Assembly (NCBI GenBank): GCA_045541475.1 | Contig: JAZQJI010000041.1 | Coordinates: forward strand, 35,747 to 99,746 | Reading direction: 5' to 3' | Length of the DNA: 64,000 bases | Source of the DNA: RGIG3077 sp045541475 | GTDB taxonomy: Bacteria > Bacillota > Clostridia > Oscillospirales > Ruminococcaceae | Translations under genes and position numbers: made by a program | Part shown: piece after piece, positions 1 through 8,914 of the stretch | How positions within the stretch are numbered: the first letter of the stretch is position 1 | Layout: each line of letters begins with the position of its first letter | Notes under the pieces: generated by a model | The model's database searches: none | Told to the model about the DNA's origin: nothing | What the model saw: the letters and a program-made list of their open reading frames with translations, nothing else

Positions 1-482
1 TCAGATGTGGGAGTGAAAGTACAGCTCATCGAGTATGTTGTGTTAGCGGAAACGTTGATAAGATCCCATTTCTGATCAAAATCGCTTGCGCTTGTGTTAC
101 CGTTGTGCCATATTTCGATGTTACCTTCAAGGTTACCAAGCTTGGTGTAGAATTTACCTGAATTTGATGCGGTAAGGTCGAACTTGATTGTGTAAGAGTG
201 TGATGAAATAAGAGTTAAACCTCTGTGACGGAACTGTACGTCCCATCTGTCTTCACCACCGCGGGAAGCTCCGCCGGGGTTAACGATCTCGATTGAGTAA
301 ACGCCGTCAGCGATTTTAAAATCGCATTCACCGGGGGCAGATTCGCAAGTATGCCAAGGCAAACCAACGCCTTCGTCGAAGTTCATCTGACCGAGAAGCT
401 GTCCTGCTGATACTGCGGGTGCAAGCGCTGATGCTGCCATTACGGAAGCGGCAGCTGCTGCTGTAAGCTTTTTGAGTTTCAT
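1..482 (-). CDS. Secreted cellulase-type protein, N-terminal part with CBM4/9-like module (runs off left edge)
   Basis: Only the first 160 codons are inside the window; the gene continues past base 1. The start ATG (480-482) has a strong AGGAGGAGAG ribosome site at 493-502. A basic start (MKLKK) and an alanine-rich hydrophobic stretch to about residue 26 form a signal peptide. From residue 28 the protein reads MNFDEGVGLPWHTCE, then GGEDRWDVQFRHRGL and LEGNIEIWHNGN, which I recognise as the CBM4/9-like beta-sandwich found at the N-terminus of secreted Ruminococcus and Clostridium cellulases, often of family GH9. The catalytic domain is not visible, so GH9 is inference. It probably acts outside the cell on cellulose or related glucans. 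Confidence 0.75.
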   Translation of the reverse strand, partial: MKLKKLTAAAAASVMAASALAPAVSAGQLLGQMNFDEGVGLPWHTCESAPGECDFKIADGVYSIEIVNPGGASRGGEDRWDVQFRHRGLTLISSHSYTIKFDLTASNSGKFYTKLGNLEGNIEIWHNGNTSASDFDQKWDLINVSANTTYSMSCTFTPTS

Positions 483-686
483 AATGTGAACTCTCTCCTC
501 CTGTAATAAATTTTTGAGCTTTTGGGGTTAAGCTCTGATTTAAAATCCGGTTAGTCATTCGCTATCCCCATAAATTAAAGCAAAATGCGGATTTTTCAGC
601 GTTTTTGAGGCGCTGTAAAGAATCCGGAAAAGAGCTGATTTTGCCAAATGGCCACAAACTCCTCACACTAACTTTATTATGCAATT

Positions 687-715
687 ATGATACCATAACC
701 AACCAAAAAAGTAAA
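687..715 (-). promoter_or_regulatory. Promoter of the cellulase gene
   Basis: On the minus strand TTTACT (710-715) and TATCAT (687-692) are 17 bases apart. This would give a 5' untranslated leader of about 200 bases before the cellulase ATG. Confidence 0.5.
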
Positions 716-860
716 GCGAATTTCGATATTTTTGTAATATCCAACTAAACATGAATATAATTATTGTGCAATATCTACAAAGAATAATGATGTTCGCTAA
801 ATGCCGTAGCTTCGGGATTTTTTTGTAAACGATAACATTAACACATCAATATTTGCGCTT

Positions 861-896
861 AAAAAAATACAGCCGCATATAAAAAATACACGGCTG
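861..896 (-). terminator. Intrinsic terminator of typA
   Basis: On the minus strand CAGCCG...CGGCTG forms a stem extended by weaker pairs (TGTAT/ATATG), followed by TATTTTTTT. It lies 30 bases past the typA stop. Confidence 0.8.
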
Positions 897-925
897 AAAA
901 TATACTATAATTTTTATACAATTAA

Positions 926-2743
926 TTATGATTTTGCTCTTGCCTTGGCGCGCATGGAATTATCAAGAATTTGCTTGCGCAGACGAAGTGATACGGGTGT
1001 TACCTCAAGTAATTCGTCGTCCGAAAGGAACTCAAGACATTCTTCAAGGCTCATTTTCTTAGGCGGAATAAGTCTTAAAGCGTCATCGCTTCCGCTTGCA
1101 CGAGTGTTTGTAAGATGCTTGCGCTTGCATACGTTAACAACAAGTTCTTCAGGTTTAGGGCTAACGCCTACAACCATACCTTCATAAACTTTAACACCTG
1201 CACCAATGAACAGCTGACCGCGTTCCTGTGCGTTGAAAAGTCCGTAAGTTACGGATTCACCCGTTTCAAAGCTAACCATACTGCCGAGGCTGCGTCTGGG
1301 GATATCGCCCTTATATTCCTGATAGGAATGGAACACGCTTGACATGATGCCTTCGCCCTTGGTATCAGTCAAAAATTCGCTCTTGTAGCCGAAAAGTCCG
1401 CGTGAGGGAACGAGAAATTCTATCTTCATACGGCTTCCCTGCGGATTCATTGACTGTAACTCAGCCTTGCGTGAACCCAGTTTTTCCATTACTGCGCCCA
1501 CAAAATCCTGTGGAACGTCAATTACAAGACGTTCAATCGGCTCACATCTTTTGCCGTCAATTTCCTTAAACAGAACGTGAGGAGTTGAAACTGAAAGCTC
1601 GTAGCCTTCACGGCGCATATTTTCTATCAATATGGAAAGGTGCATTTCGCCCCTGCCCATTACCTTAAAGCTGTCGGTATTTTCTGTTTCTTCAATCTTT
1701 AGCGAAACATCACGCAGCAGCTCTTTAAAAAGCCTTTCACGCAATTGGCGTGATGTTACAAATTTGCCTTCCTGTCCGGCAAGGGGACTATCGTTGACGG
1801 AAAATGTCATTTCAATAGTAGGCTCGCTTACCTTTGTAAAAGGCAAAGGGTCATAATTCTCGGTATCGCAGATAGTATCACCGATGGTGATATCTTCAAT
1901 ACCGCTTACCCACACGATATCGCCTACGGTTGCGTTCTGTACGGGTACACGCTTTAATTCCTGAATTTGCATGATGTTTACAAGCTTGCTGCTGCGGGGC
2001 TTGTCTTCACTGAAATAATTACCTACAAGAACGTTTTGGTTAAGCTTTACGGAACCACGTTCAATTCTGCCGATGCCTATTCTGCCAACGTATTCGTTAT
2101 AGTCAATAGAAGAAATAAGCATCTGCAAGGGGCCTGTTTCATCACCCTGCGGAGCTTCGATATAGTTGATGATTGTTTCAAAAAGTGGGGTTAAATCCTT
2201 GCCCTCTTCATACTGCGAGAGAGATGCAGTACCGCTTCTTCCCGAGCAGAAAAGCATGGGGCTTTCAAGCTGTTCATCATTTGCGTCAAGATCTAAAAGA
2301 AGTTCTAAAACCTCGTCACCGATTTCGTCAAGACGAGCATCGGGCTTGTCTATCTTGTTTACAACAACAATGATTTTCTGTCCCATTTCAAGCGCCTTTG
2401 AAAGTACAAATCTTGTCTGCGGCATGGGACCTTCGGCAGCATCAACAAGCAGAACAACACCGTCTACCATGTTGAGAACACGCTCAACCTCGCCACCGAA
2501 ATCAGCGTGTCCGGGTGTGTCGATAATATTGATTTTTGTATCTTTATAATATATTGATGTGTTTTTTGCGAGAATTGTAATTCCGCGCTCACGCTCCAAA
2601 TCGTTGGAGTCCATTACACGCTCCGCAACCGATTGGTTTTCACGGAAAGCGCCGCTCTGCTTGAGCATTTCGTCAACAAGTGTGGTTTTGCCGTGGTCAA
2701 CGTGGGCAATAATTGCAATGTTCCTTAAATCGTTTCGTACCAA
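926..2743 (-). CDS. typA: Ribosome-associated translational GTPase TypA/BipA
   Basis: The 605-residue protein is full length for TypA/BipA, an EF-G-like GTPase that binds the ribosome and helps 50S assembly and stress or cold adaptation. The G domain is clear: P-loop AHVDHGKTT (about 12-20), switch region ERERGITI, DTPGHADF, and NKID. The elongation-factor beta-barrel, the EF-G-like domains and the TypA C-terminal domain (GLFGYKSEFLTDTKGEG and following) come after it. The start is TTG (2741-2743): GGAGGT at 2751-2756 sits 7 bases upstream and no nearby ATG fits. It is a single-gene unit with its own consensus promoter and terminator. Confidence 0.97.
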   Translation of the reverse strand: MVRNDLRNIAIIAHVDHGKTTLVDEMLKQSGAFRENQSVAERVMDSNDLERERGITILAKNTSIYYKDTKINIIDTPGHADFGGEVERVLNMVDGVVLLVDAAEGPMPQTRFVLSKALEMGQKIIVVVNKIDKPDARLDEIGDEVLELLLDLDANDEQLESPMLFCSGRSGTASLSQYEEGKDLTPLFETIINYIEAPQGDETGPLQMLISSIDYNEYVGRIGIGRIERGSVKLNQNVLVGNYFSEDKPRSSKLVNIMQIQELKRVPVQNATVGDIVWVSGIEDITIGDTICDTENYDPLPFTKVSEPTIEMTFSVNDSPLAGQEGKFVTSRQLRERLFKELLRDVSLKIEETENTDSFKVMGRGEMHLSILIENMRREGYELSVSTPHVLFKEIDGKRCEPIERLVIDVPQDFVGAVMEKLGSRKAELQSMNPQGSRMKIEFLVPSRGLFGYKSEFLTDTKGEGIMSSVFHSYQEYKGDIPRRSLGSMVSFETGESVTYGLFNAQERGQLFIGAGVKVYEGMVVGVSPKPEELVVNVCKRKHLTNTRASGSDDALRLIPPKKMSLEECLEFLSDDELLEVTPVSLRLRKQILDNSMRAKARAKS

Positions 2744-2792
2744 GAAAATGACCTCCGTATTACTTTTGTTATTCTTAATTTACCAAACATAT

Positions 2793-2821
2793 ATTATAGC
2801 ATTTTGCTGATGTGTTGTCAA
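2793..2821 (-). promoter_or_regulatory. Consensus promoter of typA
   Basis: Minus strand TTGACA (2816-2821), 17-base spacer, TATAAT (2793-2798): a perfect sigma-A type promoter about 50 bases before the TTG start. Confidence 0.9.
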
Positions 2822-2976
2822 TGATTTTAGTATGGTTTGTGGCGATATATGTTGTATTCTCTAAAAAAAGTTGTTATTCTTGCTAACTGTAACATAATGT
2901 TATTGTGCATAAAATATATGTAATATATCAAAATCTGCTTTTTATGTGACTGTTTTTGCTTAAATCTGCTATTGTA

Positions 2977-3006
2977 TTGACATTGTGCAATTTTATATTT
3001 TATAAT
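2977..3006 (+). promoter_or_regulatory. Promoter of the pectate lyase gene
   Basis: TTGACA (2977-2982) and TATAAT (3001-3006) with an 18-base spacer; TTATAA at 17 bases is the alternative -10. Confidence 0.75.
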
Positions 3007-3077
3007 AAATGTGATAAATTTTTGCGTGCGTAATAATCTATTAAGTATGGGGCTGTGCGCATATAAAGGAGAGTATT

Positions 3078-5660
3078 ATGAAAAAAGTATTGAAAAAAGG
3101 TCTTGCGGCATTAACCGGTGTTGCTGCTGCATTTGCCTGCATACCTGCGGCGGATTACACCGCACCTAATGCAGACATAAACGCAAATGCGGCATCCGTT
3201 ATCGCTTTTCCCGGTGCTGTGGGCGGCGGTAAATATGCCACAGGCGGACGTGGCGGCGAGGTTTACCACGTAACAAACCTCAACGATAGCGGCACGGGTT
3301 CATTGCGTGATGCCGTAAGCCAATCAAACAGAATTGTTGTTTTTGATGTAAGCGGAACAATTGAACTTAAGAGCAATATCGTCTGCCAAAGCAATATTAC
3401 AATTGCAGGTCAGACTGCGCCCGGCGGCAGCGGAGTTACACTGAAGAACTACAAATTCGGTATGGGCGGAGATAACATTATATGCAGATTTATCAGCTCA
3501 CGTCCCGGCCCTTATGCTTCAACCACAAGCGGCAATGATGCCTGGGGTGGTGCGGCAGGTTCAAATTCAATGATTGACCATTGTTCAATGGGTTGGACAA
3601 CCGATGAACAGTGGGCACTTTATTCCAAAAATGAATATTATACCGTTCAGTATTCAGTTATAGGCCCTGCTGATTCATGGGGCGGACACAGCAAGGGTAT
3701 TCATGGCTTCGGTATCATGATGGGCAAGGGTTACAGCACGTTTGACCATAACCTTATCGTTCACAATGTTTCAAGAAACTTCAGAGGCAAGGTTGTAGGT
3801 ACTGCAACTGCCGATTTTACAAACAATGTAATTTATAACTGGGCTTACCAGACAGCTTACGGCACTATCGGACACCTTAACTATGTAAACAACACGCTTA
3901 AAATGGGCAACGGCACTGTAAGCGGCAAGCATTATGTTTATGTTGACAGCTCTACAAGTCCTGAAAATTTCTCGATTTACGCTACGGGTAACCGTATGTT
4001 AAATCAGGACGGCTCTGTATACGACACAGTAACAAGCGATAACTGGAATGGTATTTCCGTTAAGGACGGACTTGGCATTACAAAGGACGGCATCAAGAGC
4101 ACGACAGCGTTCCAGACTACTGTTAATGGTGAGAATGTATCCACAGCATTAACCTGCGAGAGTGCTGAGGCTTCATACGAGAATGTTCTTACATACGCAG
4201 GCAACGGTATTTCTTCAGATTTGAGAACTGCCATTGATCAGCAGTCTGCTTACGAGTGCAGAACGGGTACCGGCAACATGAGCGGTACCGCCACCTATGA
4301 TGAAGCTACCGACGATGAAAAATCAAAGTTAGACGGCTATAATATTCAGTGCGGTGTAACTTATGATTATCCCGATGCAGTTCTTACAAAGACAATTACC
4401 GACAGCGACAACGACGGTATGCCTGATGAGTGGGAGCTTGCTCGTGGCCTTAACCCCGATGATGCTTCGGATACAAACGGCGACTACTGCGGTCAGGGAT
4501 ATACAAATATCGAATATTATATCAACGACCTTACAATCGACGCATTTCCAAAGGGTGTTGTTACACTTTCTCCCGAGCTTGCTGAAGTTCCCACAATAAG
4601 CGCTTTTGAAACGATTGAAGCTGAAGATTACAGCACACAGGAAGGCGTAAGAACAGAGGATTGCACTGAGGGCGGTCAGAATGTAGGCTATATCGAAAAC
4701 GGCGATTACATCATGTTCCGCAATGTTGATTTTGAAGACGGCGCAAAGAGTTTTTCGGCACGCATTGCCGCAACAACAACCGGCGGAAATATTGAGATAT
4801 ATCTTGATAGCCTGAGCAACACGCCCGTAGGCACCTGCAAAGCGGCAGGTACGGGCAATTGGCAGGAGTGGATTGACGTAAGCTGCAACATAGCAACAAC
4901 AAGCGGTGTACATACGGTTTACCTTAAATTTACGGGCGATGACGGTACGTATCTGCTGAATATCAATAACTTCGTGTTCGGCAGGGAAGCGATAGCTATT
5001 AACGGCACGCTTATAACAAATTTGTATATTAACGATACAGCCGAAAGTGCTAACTGGCTGATAGCTTATAATCTGGCAGACGGTGAGCTTGTTTACGGTG
5101 ACAGAACCGTAACCTATGTCGGCTTGCCAAGCGAAATTATCGGAGCGGAACACCTGAAAACCGCTTGCGATTCCAAAAACTATACCGATACGCTTGCGTA
5201 CTTTACCGCAGGTGCTGATATTGATGTGTATGTTGCAATGGATGCGCGTGTTGCAACCTTGCCTTCGTGGCTTTCCGATTGGCAAAGCACATCGCTGAGT
5301 TTTACAAATTCAAGTGACGTTACGTATAATCTTTATAAAAAGAGCGTGACATCGGGGCAGATTGTAACGCTTGGACAAAATGGTCAATCATCGGGATGTG
5401 TAAACTATTCGGTAATGGTTGTTGAAACACCTGCTAACGAAGAACCCGCAGGCTTGTGGGGTGACGCAAACGGTGACGGTAAGGTTAACGCAATGGATGC
5501 AACTCTGGTTGCACGCTATGCGGTCGGCACATATACACTATCTGATGAGGCTTCGGCTCTTTCTGATGTTAATGGTGATGGCAAGGTAAACGCAATGGAT
5601 GCAACACTTATTGCACGATATGCAATTGGTGCGATAGATAAATTTCCCGTTGAATCATAA
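3078..5660 (+). CDS. Secreted modular pectate lyase with CBM6-like module and type I dockerin
   Basis: This 860-residue multi-domain protein starts with a signal peptide (MKKVLKKG..., likely cleaved near residue 38). Residues about 42-430 look like a pectate-lyase parallel beta-helix of the PL1 type (VIAFPGAVGGG, VTNLNDSGTGSLRDA, ITIAGQTAPGG, SMIDHCSMGW). A calcium-loop segment DSDNDGMPDEWELARG follows (about 442). A CBM6-like module (about 510-635, IEAEDYST ... NVGYIENGDY) and an unnamed beta-rich module (about 638-782) come next. The C-terminus (about 790-855) is a type I dockerin with two GDGKVNAMDATL repeats. The dockerin implies docking to a cohesin scaffold; none is in the window. It cleaves polygalacturonate in plant cell walls by beta-elimination. 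The ribosome site AAGGAGAG is at 3066-3073. Confidence 0.92.
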   Translation: MKKVLKKGLAALTGVAAAFACIPAADYTAPNADINANAASVIAFPGAVGGGKYATGGRGGEVYHVTNLNDSGTGSLRDAVSQSNRIVVFDVSGTIELKSNIVCQSNITIAGQTAPGGSGVTLKNYKFGMGGDNIICRFISSRPGPYASTTSGNDAWGGAAGSNSMIDHCSMGWTTDEQWALYSKNEYYTVQYSVIGPADSWGGHSKGIHGFGIMMGKGYSTFDHNLIVHNVSRNFRGKVVGTATADFTNNVIYNWAYQTAYGTIGHLNYVNNTLKMGNGTVSGKHYVYVDSSTSPENFSIYATGNRMLNQDGSVYDTVTSDNWNGISVKDGLGITKDGIKSTTAFQTTVNGENVSTALTCESAEASYENVLTYAGNGISSDLRTAIDQQSAYECRTGTGNMSGTATYDEATDDEKSKLDGYNIQCGVTYDYPDAVLTKTITDSDNDGMPDEWELARGLNPDDASDTNGDYCGQGYTNIEYYINDLTIDAFPKGVVTLSPELAEVPTISAFETIEAEDYSTQEGVRTEDCTEGGQNVGYIENGDYIMFRNVDFEDGAKSFSARIAATTTGGNIEIYLDSLSNTPVGTCKAAGTGNWQEWIDVSCNIATTSGVHTVYLKFTGDDGTYLLNINNFVFGREAIAINGTLITNLYINDTAESANWLIAYNLADGELVYGDRTVTYVGLPSEIIGAEHLKTACDSKNYTDTLAYFTAGADIDVYVAMDARVATLPSWLSDWQSTSLSFTNSSDVTYNLYKKSVTSGQIVTLGQNGQSSGCVNYSVMVVETPANEEPAGLWGDANGDGKVNAMDATLVARYAVGTYTLSDEASALSDVNGDGKVNAMDATLIARYAIGAIDKFPVES

Positions 5661-5668
5661 TGATTTCG

Positions 5669-5707
5669 AAAACCGCTTTTGATACACAATCAAAAGCGGT
5701 TTTGTGT
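5669..5707 (+). terminator. Terminator of the pectate lyase gene
   Basis: A perfect 14-bp stem AAAACCGCTTTTGA/TCAAAAGCGGTTTT with 7-base loop starts 8 bases after the stop codon. Confidence 0.88.
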
Positions 5708-5795
5708 TTGATTATTAATTGATTATGTGTTATAATGTGTCAAGGGTAGATAGAAATCTCTGTTAAGTTAAAATTTAATGCGAGGGGGTTACATA

Positions 5796-6488
5796 GTGAA
5801 TAGCGATTGCTTTTTCAATGATATATTTGTTTCTAATGGTTTTGTCAGGAAAGGAAATTGTTATTTCAGAATTGTAGGAGATAACATTTTTCAATGTGCA
5901 GATTATAAGTATATGCCAAGATTTAGAAAAAGGGTATTTTCATTTGGTATGATTTCGATGTATTCTCCGTTAATAGATGACTACTTTTCATCCTGCGGTT
6001 TTGAGTTCTCTATATACGGAATAAGGGTATTTGGTATTAATGACAAGGAGTTTGACAGTTTTGATTCTGATCGGAAAATAGAAATATTCAAAAATACAAT
6101 AATGCCGAGGTTTAATGCGGTGCTTACTCAGAACGACTTGATTGACGCCTGCGATAATTTTGAAATCAACGGTTTTGGCACTGTATTAACAAATAACGTT
6201 TTCAGAATTGAGCCGTATTTAAAATGCGGTGAATACGAAAAAGCGTCTGAAGTAATTGAGGCTATCTTACATCAGCACAAAAATGCGCTTGAATCAAATC
6301 GTGTAAGCTTGAATTGGAATAATGTTGAGTATGAAAAACAATTCAATTCAATGCGTGATGAAGATAGCAAGCTTATCAAACTTTTGCAAATGATTGCAGC
6401 GGGCGAATATGATGTAATATCAGAGCTACTCGAAAAAAATCTAAAACTTAATTTGGATATGGCAAAGAAACATAAAATTGTGACCTGA
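5796..6488 (+). CDS. Hypothetical cytoplasmic protein, 230 residues
   Basis: I do not recognise this gene with confidence. I choose the GTG start at 5796 because CGAGGGGG (5781-5788) lies 7 bases before it; the upstream in-frame ATG at 5778 has no such site and would put the ribosome site inside the coding region. There is no signal peptide or membrane segment. The N-terminal part (FFNDIFVSNGFVRKGNCYFRI) looks like the start of proteins with a DUF4304-like fold, a weak resemblance from memory. The C-terminal third is helical and charged (LLQMIAAGEYDVISELLEKN). It stands alone between two terminators. Confidence 0.7.
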   Translation: MNSDCFFNDIFVSNGFVRKGNCYFRIVGDNIFQCADYKYMPRFRKRVFSFGMISMYSPLIDDYFSSCGFEFSIYGIRVFGINDKEFDSFDSDRKIEIFKNTIMPRFNAVLTQNDLIDACDNFEINGFGTVLTNNVFRIEPYLKCGEYEKASEVIEAILHQHKNALESNRVSLNWNNVEYEKQFNSMRDEDSKLIKLLQMIAAGEYDVISELLEKNLKLNLDMAKKHKIVT

Positions 6489-6494
6489 TATAAT

Positions 6495-6530
6495 AAAAAT
6501 CCGAGATAGATCTAATTATCTCGGATTTTT
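6495..6530. terminator. Bidirectional terminator overlapping the Nudix C-terminus
   Basis: A perfect 14-bp stem AAAAATCCGAGATA/TATCTCGGATTTTT has T-runs on both strands. It serves the 5796-6488 gene on plus and the Nudix gene on minus. The right arm includes the last codons and stop of the Nudix gene. Confidence 0.9.
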
Positions 6531-7070
6531 GTTTTGATTATCTTGCGCATCAAGAATTTCGTTTGCCAGCATTTTTAACACCTGTGTTTCTCTGTTGAGT
6601 ATAACGCAAAATCGCGTGTTGTTGCTTTTGCTGCCGTGGCTTTCGTTTTGGTTTACACATATTGCGTGTTTAGGCGTTACATATTCGGGTGTGAATTGTT
6701 CATCGTCTTCGTAATCGTCCAAATTCTGCTCACCGATTTCGTCTTCAATATCACAAAAATAGTAATAATTATCTTGAATAAAAATATCTTCGTTGATACC
6801 CTTTTGAACACGGTGCACATAGCCATATTCTTTTATTGATTGAGGGATTACGCTAAAACCCGTTTCTTCTTTGATTTCCCTTATCAGCGCATCTGCATGG
6901 CTTTCGCCTTGCTCAATACCGCCGCCGGCAAATTTGTAGTAGTTATACTTTTTGCTGTATATCATAGCAATTTTTTCGCCTTTGATGATAATTCCGCGTA
7001 CGGACGGGCGCACAAAAACTGTTCCGTTTTTGTTGTAATCATTTGTGTCGATTTCAAACAACAACCGCAT
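6516..7070 (-). CDS. Nudix hydrolase
   Basis: The 184-residue protein carries a complete Nudix box GGIEQGESHADALIREIKEE..TGF (about residues 50-72) with the REIKEE metal-binding core, so it should hydrolyse a nucleoside diphosphate linked to another moiety with Mg2+. The region after the box is unusually acidic (EDEIGEQNLDDYEDDEQ, about 109-125). The substrate cannot be told. The start ATG (7068-7070) has GGG/GAGAGGG-like purines at 7078-7083. The last residues NKNPR are encoded in the terminator stem. Confidence 0.9.
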   Translation of the reverse strand: MRLLFEIDTNDYNKNGTVFVRPSVRGIIIKGEKIAMIYSKKYNYYKFAGGGIEQGESHADALIREIKEETGFSVIPQSIKEYGYVHRVQKGINEDIFIQDNYYYFCDIEDEIGEQNLDDYEDDEQFTPEYVTPKHAICVNQNESHGSKSNNTRFCVILNRETQVLKMLANEILDAQDNQNKNPR

Positions 7071-7146
7071 TTTTATCCCTCTCTTAATATTGATGATATG
7101 TCATATCTGATGATACTACCGATATCGTAAATAGTCAAGCAGAAAA

Positions 7147-7181
7147 TCAAAAAGCTCTGCCGATTTTACTCAGCAGAGCTT
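7147..7181 (-). terminator. Terminator of the ECF S-component gene
   Basis: Minus strand AAGCTCTGC/GCAGAGCTT stem (7152-7160 with 7173-7181) followed by TTTTT, directly past the gene end at 7189. Confidence 0.85.
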
Positions 7182-7188
7182 GCTTTGT

Positions 7189-7779
7189 TTATATATTCTT
7201 TTTTGTATAGTCAAGCAGTTTGACAATTGTGGGGCTTAAGATAAGGTTTGCACCTAATTCGAATAAGAAATTGCCGCCTACAAGACCGATAAACATATAT
7301 CCCACTACATTGTTGCCAAAGCCTGCACCGTCTGCCCATATCTTGATAGTATCAAAAAAGAACAGTGCGCAGCCTGCGAGAAAGACACCCGTATTTACAA
7401 GCGGACCGACAACTGCGGCTGCAATTACGGCGATAAGCTTATTTTTCTTTTCAATAAGTCTGTATGTAAGACCTGAAAGAAAACCGCAAGCGATACCTTT
7501 GACCATAACAGTGATAACCGTGCCGATAGCGTTTATTGTCATAAATGCTGCTGCGTCGCCGCTGGCAAGTACCGTTATGCCGAATACCGCACCGAGCCAT
7601 GCGCCCATGTAAGGTCCACAGGTTGCAGCGCCGATAACTATCGGAATAAGTACAAGCGAGATGGAAAAAGGACCGAATTTGATGAACGAACCCATCAATT
7701 GCAGTACAATTACCAATGCTGTAAGCATTGCGCCGAAGGTCATGGTTTTGATAGATGTGTTTCTTGTTTGTGTGCTCAT
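7189..7779 (-). CDS. ECF transporter S component, probable pantothenate uptake (PanT-like)
   Basis: A 196-residue, very hydrophobic protein with about six membrane segments, typical in size and layout of substrate-binding S components of energy-coupling-factor vitamin transporters. The start ATG (7777-7779) has TAGGAGGA 6 bases upstream; the longer reading frame to 7818 has no ribosome site. It lies 59 bases downstream of coaX, the pantothenate kinase gene, and is probably co-transcribed with it, so pantothenate is the best guess for substrate. The shared EcfA/EcfT subunits are not in this window. Confidence 0.8.
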   Translation of the reverse strand: MSTQTRNTSIKTMTFGAMLTALVIVLQLMGSFIKFGPFSISLVLIPIVIGAATCGPYMGAWLGAVFGITVLASGDAAAFMTINAIGTVITVMVKGIACGFLSGLTYRLIEKKNKLIAVIAAAVVGPLVNTGVFLAGCALFFFDTIKIWADGAGFGNNVVGYMFIGLVGGNFLFELGANLILSPTIVKLLDYTKKNI

Positions 7780-7838
7780 AAAAAATCCTCCTACTGCTGC
7801 CCCGACCTTACAAAACAATTCGGGTGCAACGTAAATTA

Positions 7839-8612
7839 TCAGGATTTTGCGTTGATTTTGTAGATTGAGTAAAGACCGTCAAGCAGCAAATCGTTATCGC
7901 AGATAACTTCGTTTTTGCAGTATTTTACAATACTGCCTGCCAAGCCGCCCGTTGCAATTGCAATTGCATTTTGCCCCAAGATTTCACGGTATTTTTCAAT
8001 AAAAGCGTCAATCATGCCTGCATTGCCGAGTATGATACCCGATTGCATTGAAGAAAGCGTGTTTTTACCGATTACCGTTCCGTCATAATCATCAAGACTG
8101 ATGTGCGGCAGCTGTGCGGTTGAAGAAGAAAGCGCGTTAAGCGAAATGCGCACGCCGGGAATGATAGAGCCGCCAAGGAAACATTTGTTTTCATCAATAG
8201 CGGAAATGGTGGTTGCTGTGCCAAGGTCAAACACAATGCAGGGTGCGCTGTATTTGGCAAGTGCGCCAACAGCACCGCAGACAAGGTCTGCGCCCAAAAT
8301 TGCGGGGTTATCCAGCTTGATGTTAAGCCCTGTCTTAATTCCGGGAGAAACCACAAAAATTTTGCAGTTCAAAAGCTTTTTTAAAGCATTTTTCAGCGTG
8401 GAATTCAGCGGCGGAACGACGCTTGAAATTATAGCACCTTCAAATTCCTTCGGGCAGATAGAATAAAGCTGCAATATGTTGTTTATAGCAATTGCATACT
8501 CATCCTCAGAGAGTGAGGCTTGAGTTGCCAGCCTTGAAGTAAACATAAGCTTATCGTTATCATACACACCCAAAACGATATTTGTGTTGCCTGCGTCGAT
8601 TGCAAAAACCAT
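7839..8612 (-). CDS. coaX: Type III pantothenate kinase
   Basis: The 257-residue protein matches CoaX, which phosphorylates pantothenate as the first step of CoA synthesis. Diagnostic segments are DAGNTNIVLGVYD at the N-terminus (phosphate-binding), GADLVCGAVGA (about 100-110) and FDLGTATTISA (about 118-128), then GGSIIPGVRISLNAL and ATGGLAGSI. I use ATG 8610-8612 because GGAGAG precedes it by 5 bases; 17 extra upstream codons are in frame but lie in the leader. The neighbour is a vitamin S component. Confidence 0.96.
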   Translation of the reverse strand: MVFAIDAGNTNIVLGVYDNDKLMFTSRLATQASLSEDEYAIAINNILQLYSICPKEFEGAIISSVVPPLNSTLKNALKKLLNCKIFVVSPGIKTGLNIKLDNPAILGADLVCGAVGALAKYSAPCIVFDLGTATTISAIDENKCFLGGSIIPGVRISLNALSSSTAQLPHISLDDYDGTVIGKNTLSSMQSGIILGNAGMIDAFIEKYREILGQNAIAIATGGLAGSIVKYCKNEVICDNDLLLDGLYSIYKINAKS

Positions 8613-8914
8613 TTTTCTCTCCAAAAATACAAAATAATCAAAATCCTTTTGGACTTTGTCCACCTTATATTATATCCTTTTTTTCAAAAAAGTCAAGAGC
8701 GGTACTGTGTTTAAATAAATTTATATGGCGATTTTTTACAGGTTTAACTGTGTGGTTTTATGCACAACAGAGAATTATTTGTGCAAATGCAAAAAACCTT
8801 TTCTTTTTTACAATAAATGTGATATATTAAACTTGGATAGATATAATTACTGTTGTTTTATCTGTGTGTAAGATTGTAGGATTGAAACATAGATTTAAGG
8901 AGGAGGTTTTTAAC
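8613..8914. other. Divergent region coaX / lipoprotein gene
   Basis: About 300 bases with the coaX promoter on minus. The plus half is AT-rich; TATATT near 8824 could be a -10 for the lipoprotein gene but no good -35 is seen. No structured RNA or repeat noticed. Confidence 0.5.
8669..8696 (-). promoter_or_regulatory. Promoter of coaX operon
   Basis: Minus strand TTGACT (8691-8696), 16-base spacer, TATAAT (8669-8674), about 57 bases before the coaX start. Confidence 0.8.

Larger units (their letters stand above)
483..925. other. Gene-free region between typA and the cellulase gene
   Basis: It holds the cellulase ribosome site, a long untranslated leader, a promoter (687-715) and the typA terminator (861-896). 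The leader contains a small inverted repeat CAGCG/CGCTG (about 600-615). I do not recognise a known riboswitch. The short reading frame inside it lacks a ribosome site and overlaps the signal-peptide region antisense or out of frame, so I do not call it a gene. Confidence 0.5.
2744..3077. other. Divergent promoter region typA / pectate lyase
   Basis: The 334 bases hold the two divergent promoters and ribosome sites. The AT-rich middle (about 2822-2976) shows no hairpin with T-run, no repeat and no ORF I would support. Confidence 0.6.

Noticed and set aside
4329..5285. 318-codon open frame antisense to the pectate lyase
   Set aside because: It has no ribosome site, is cysteine-rich in an unnatural way and lies wholly opposite a well-supported gene; it is a shadow of codon bias.
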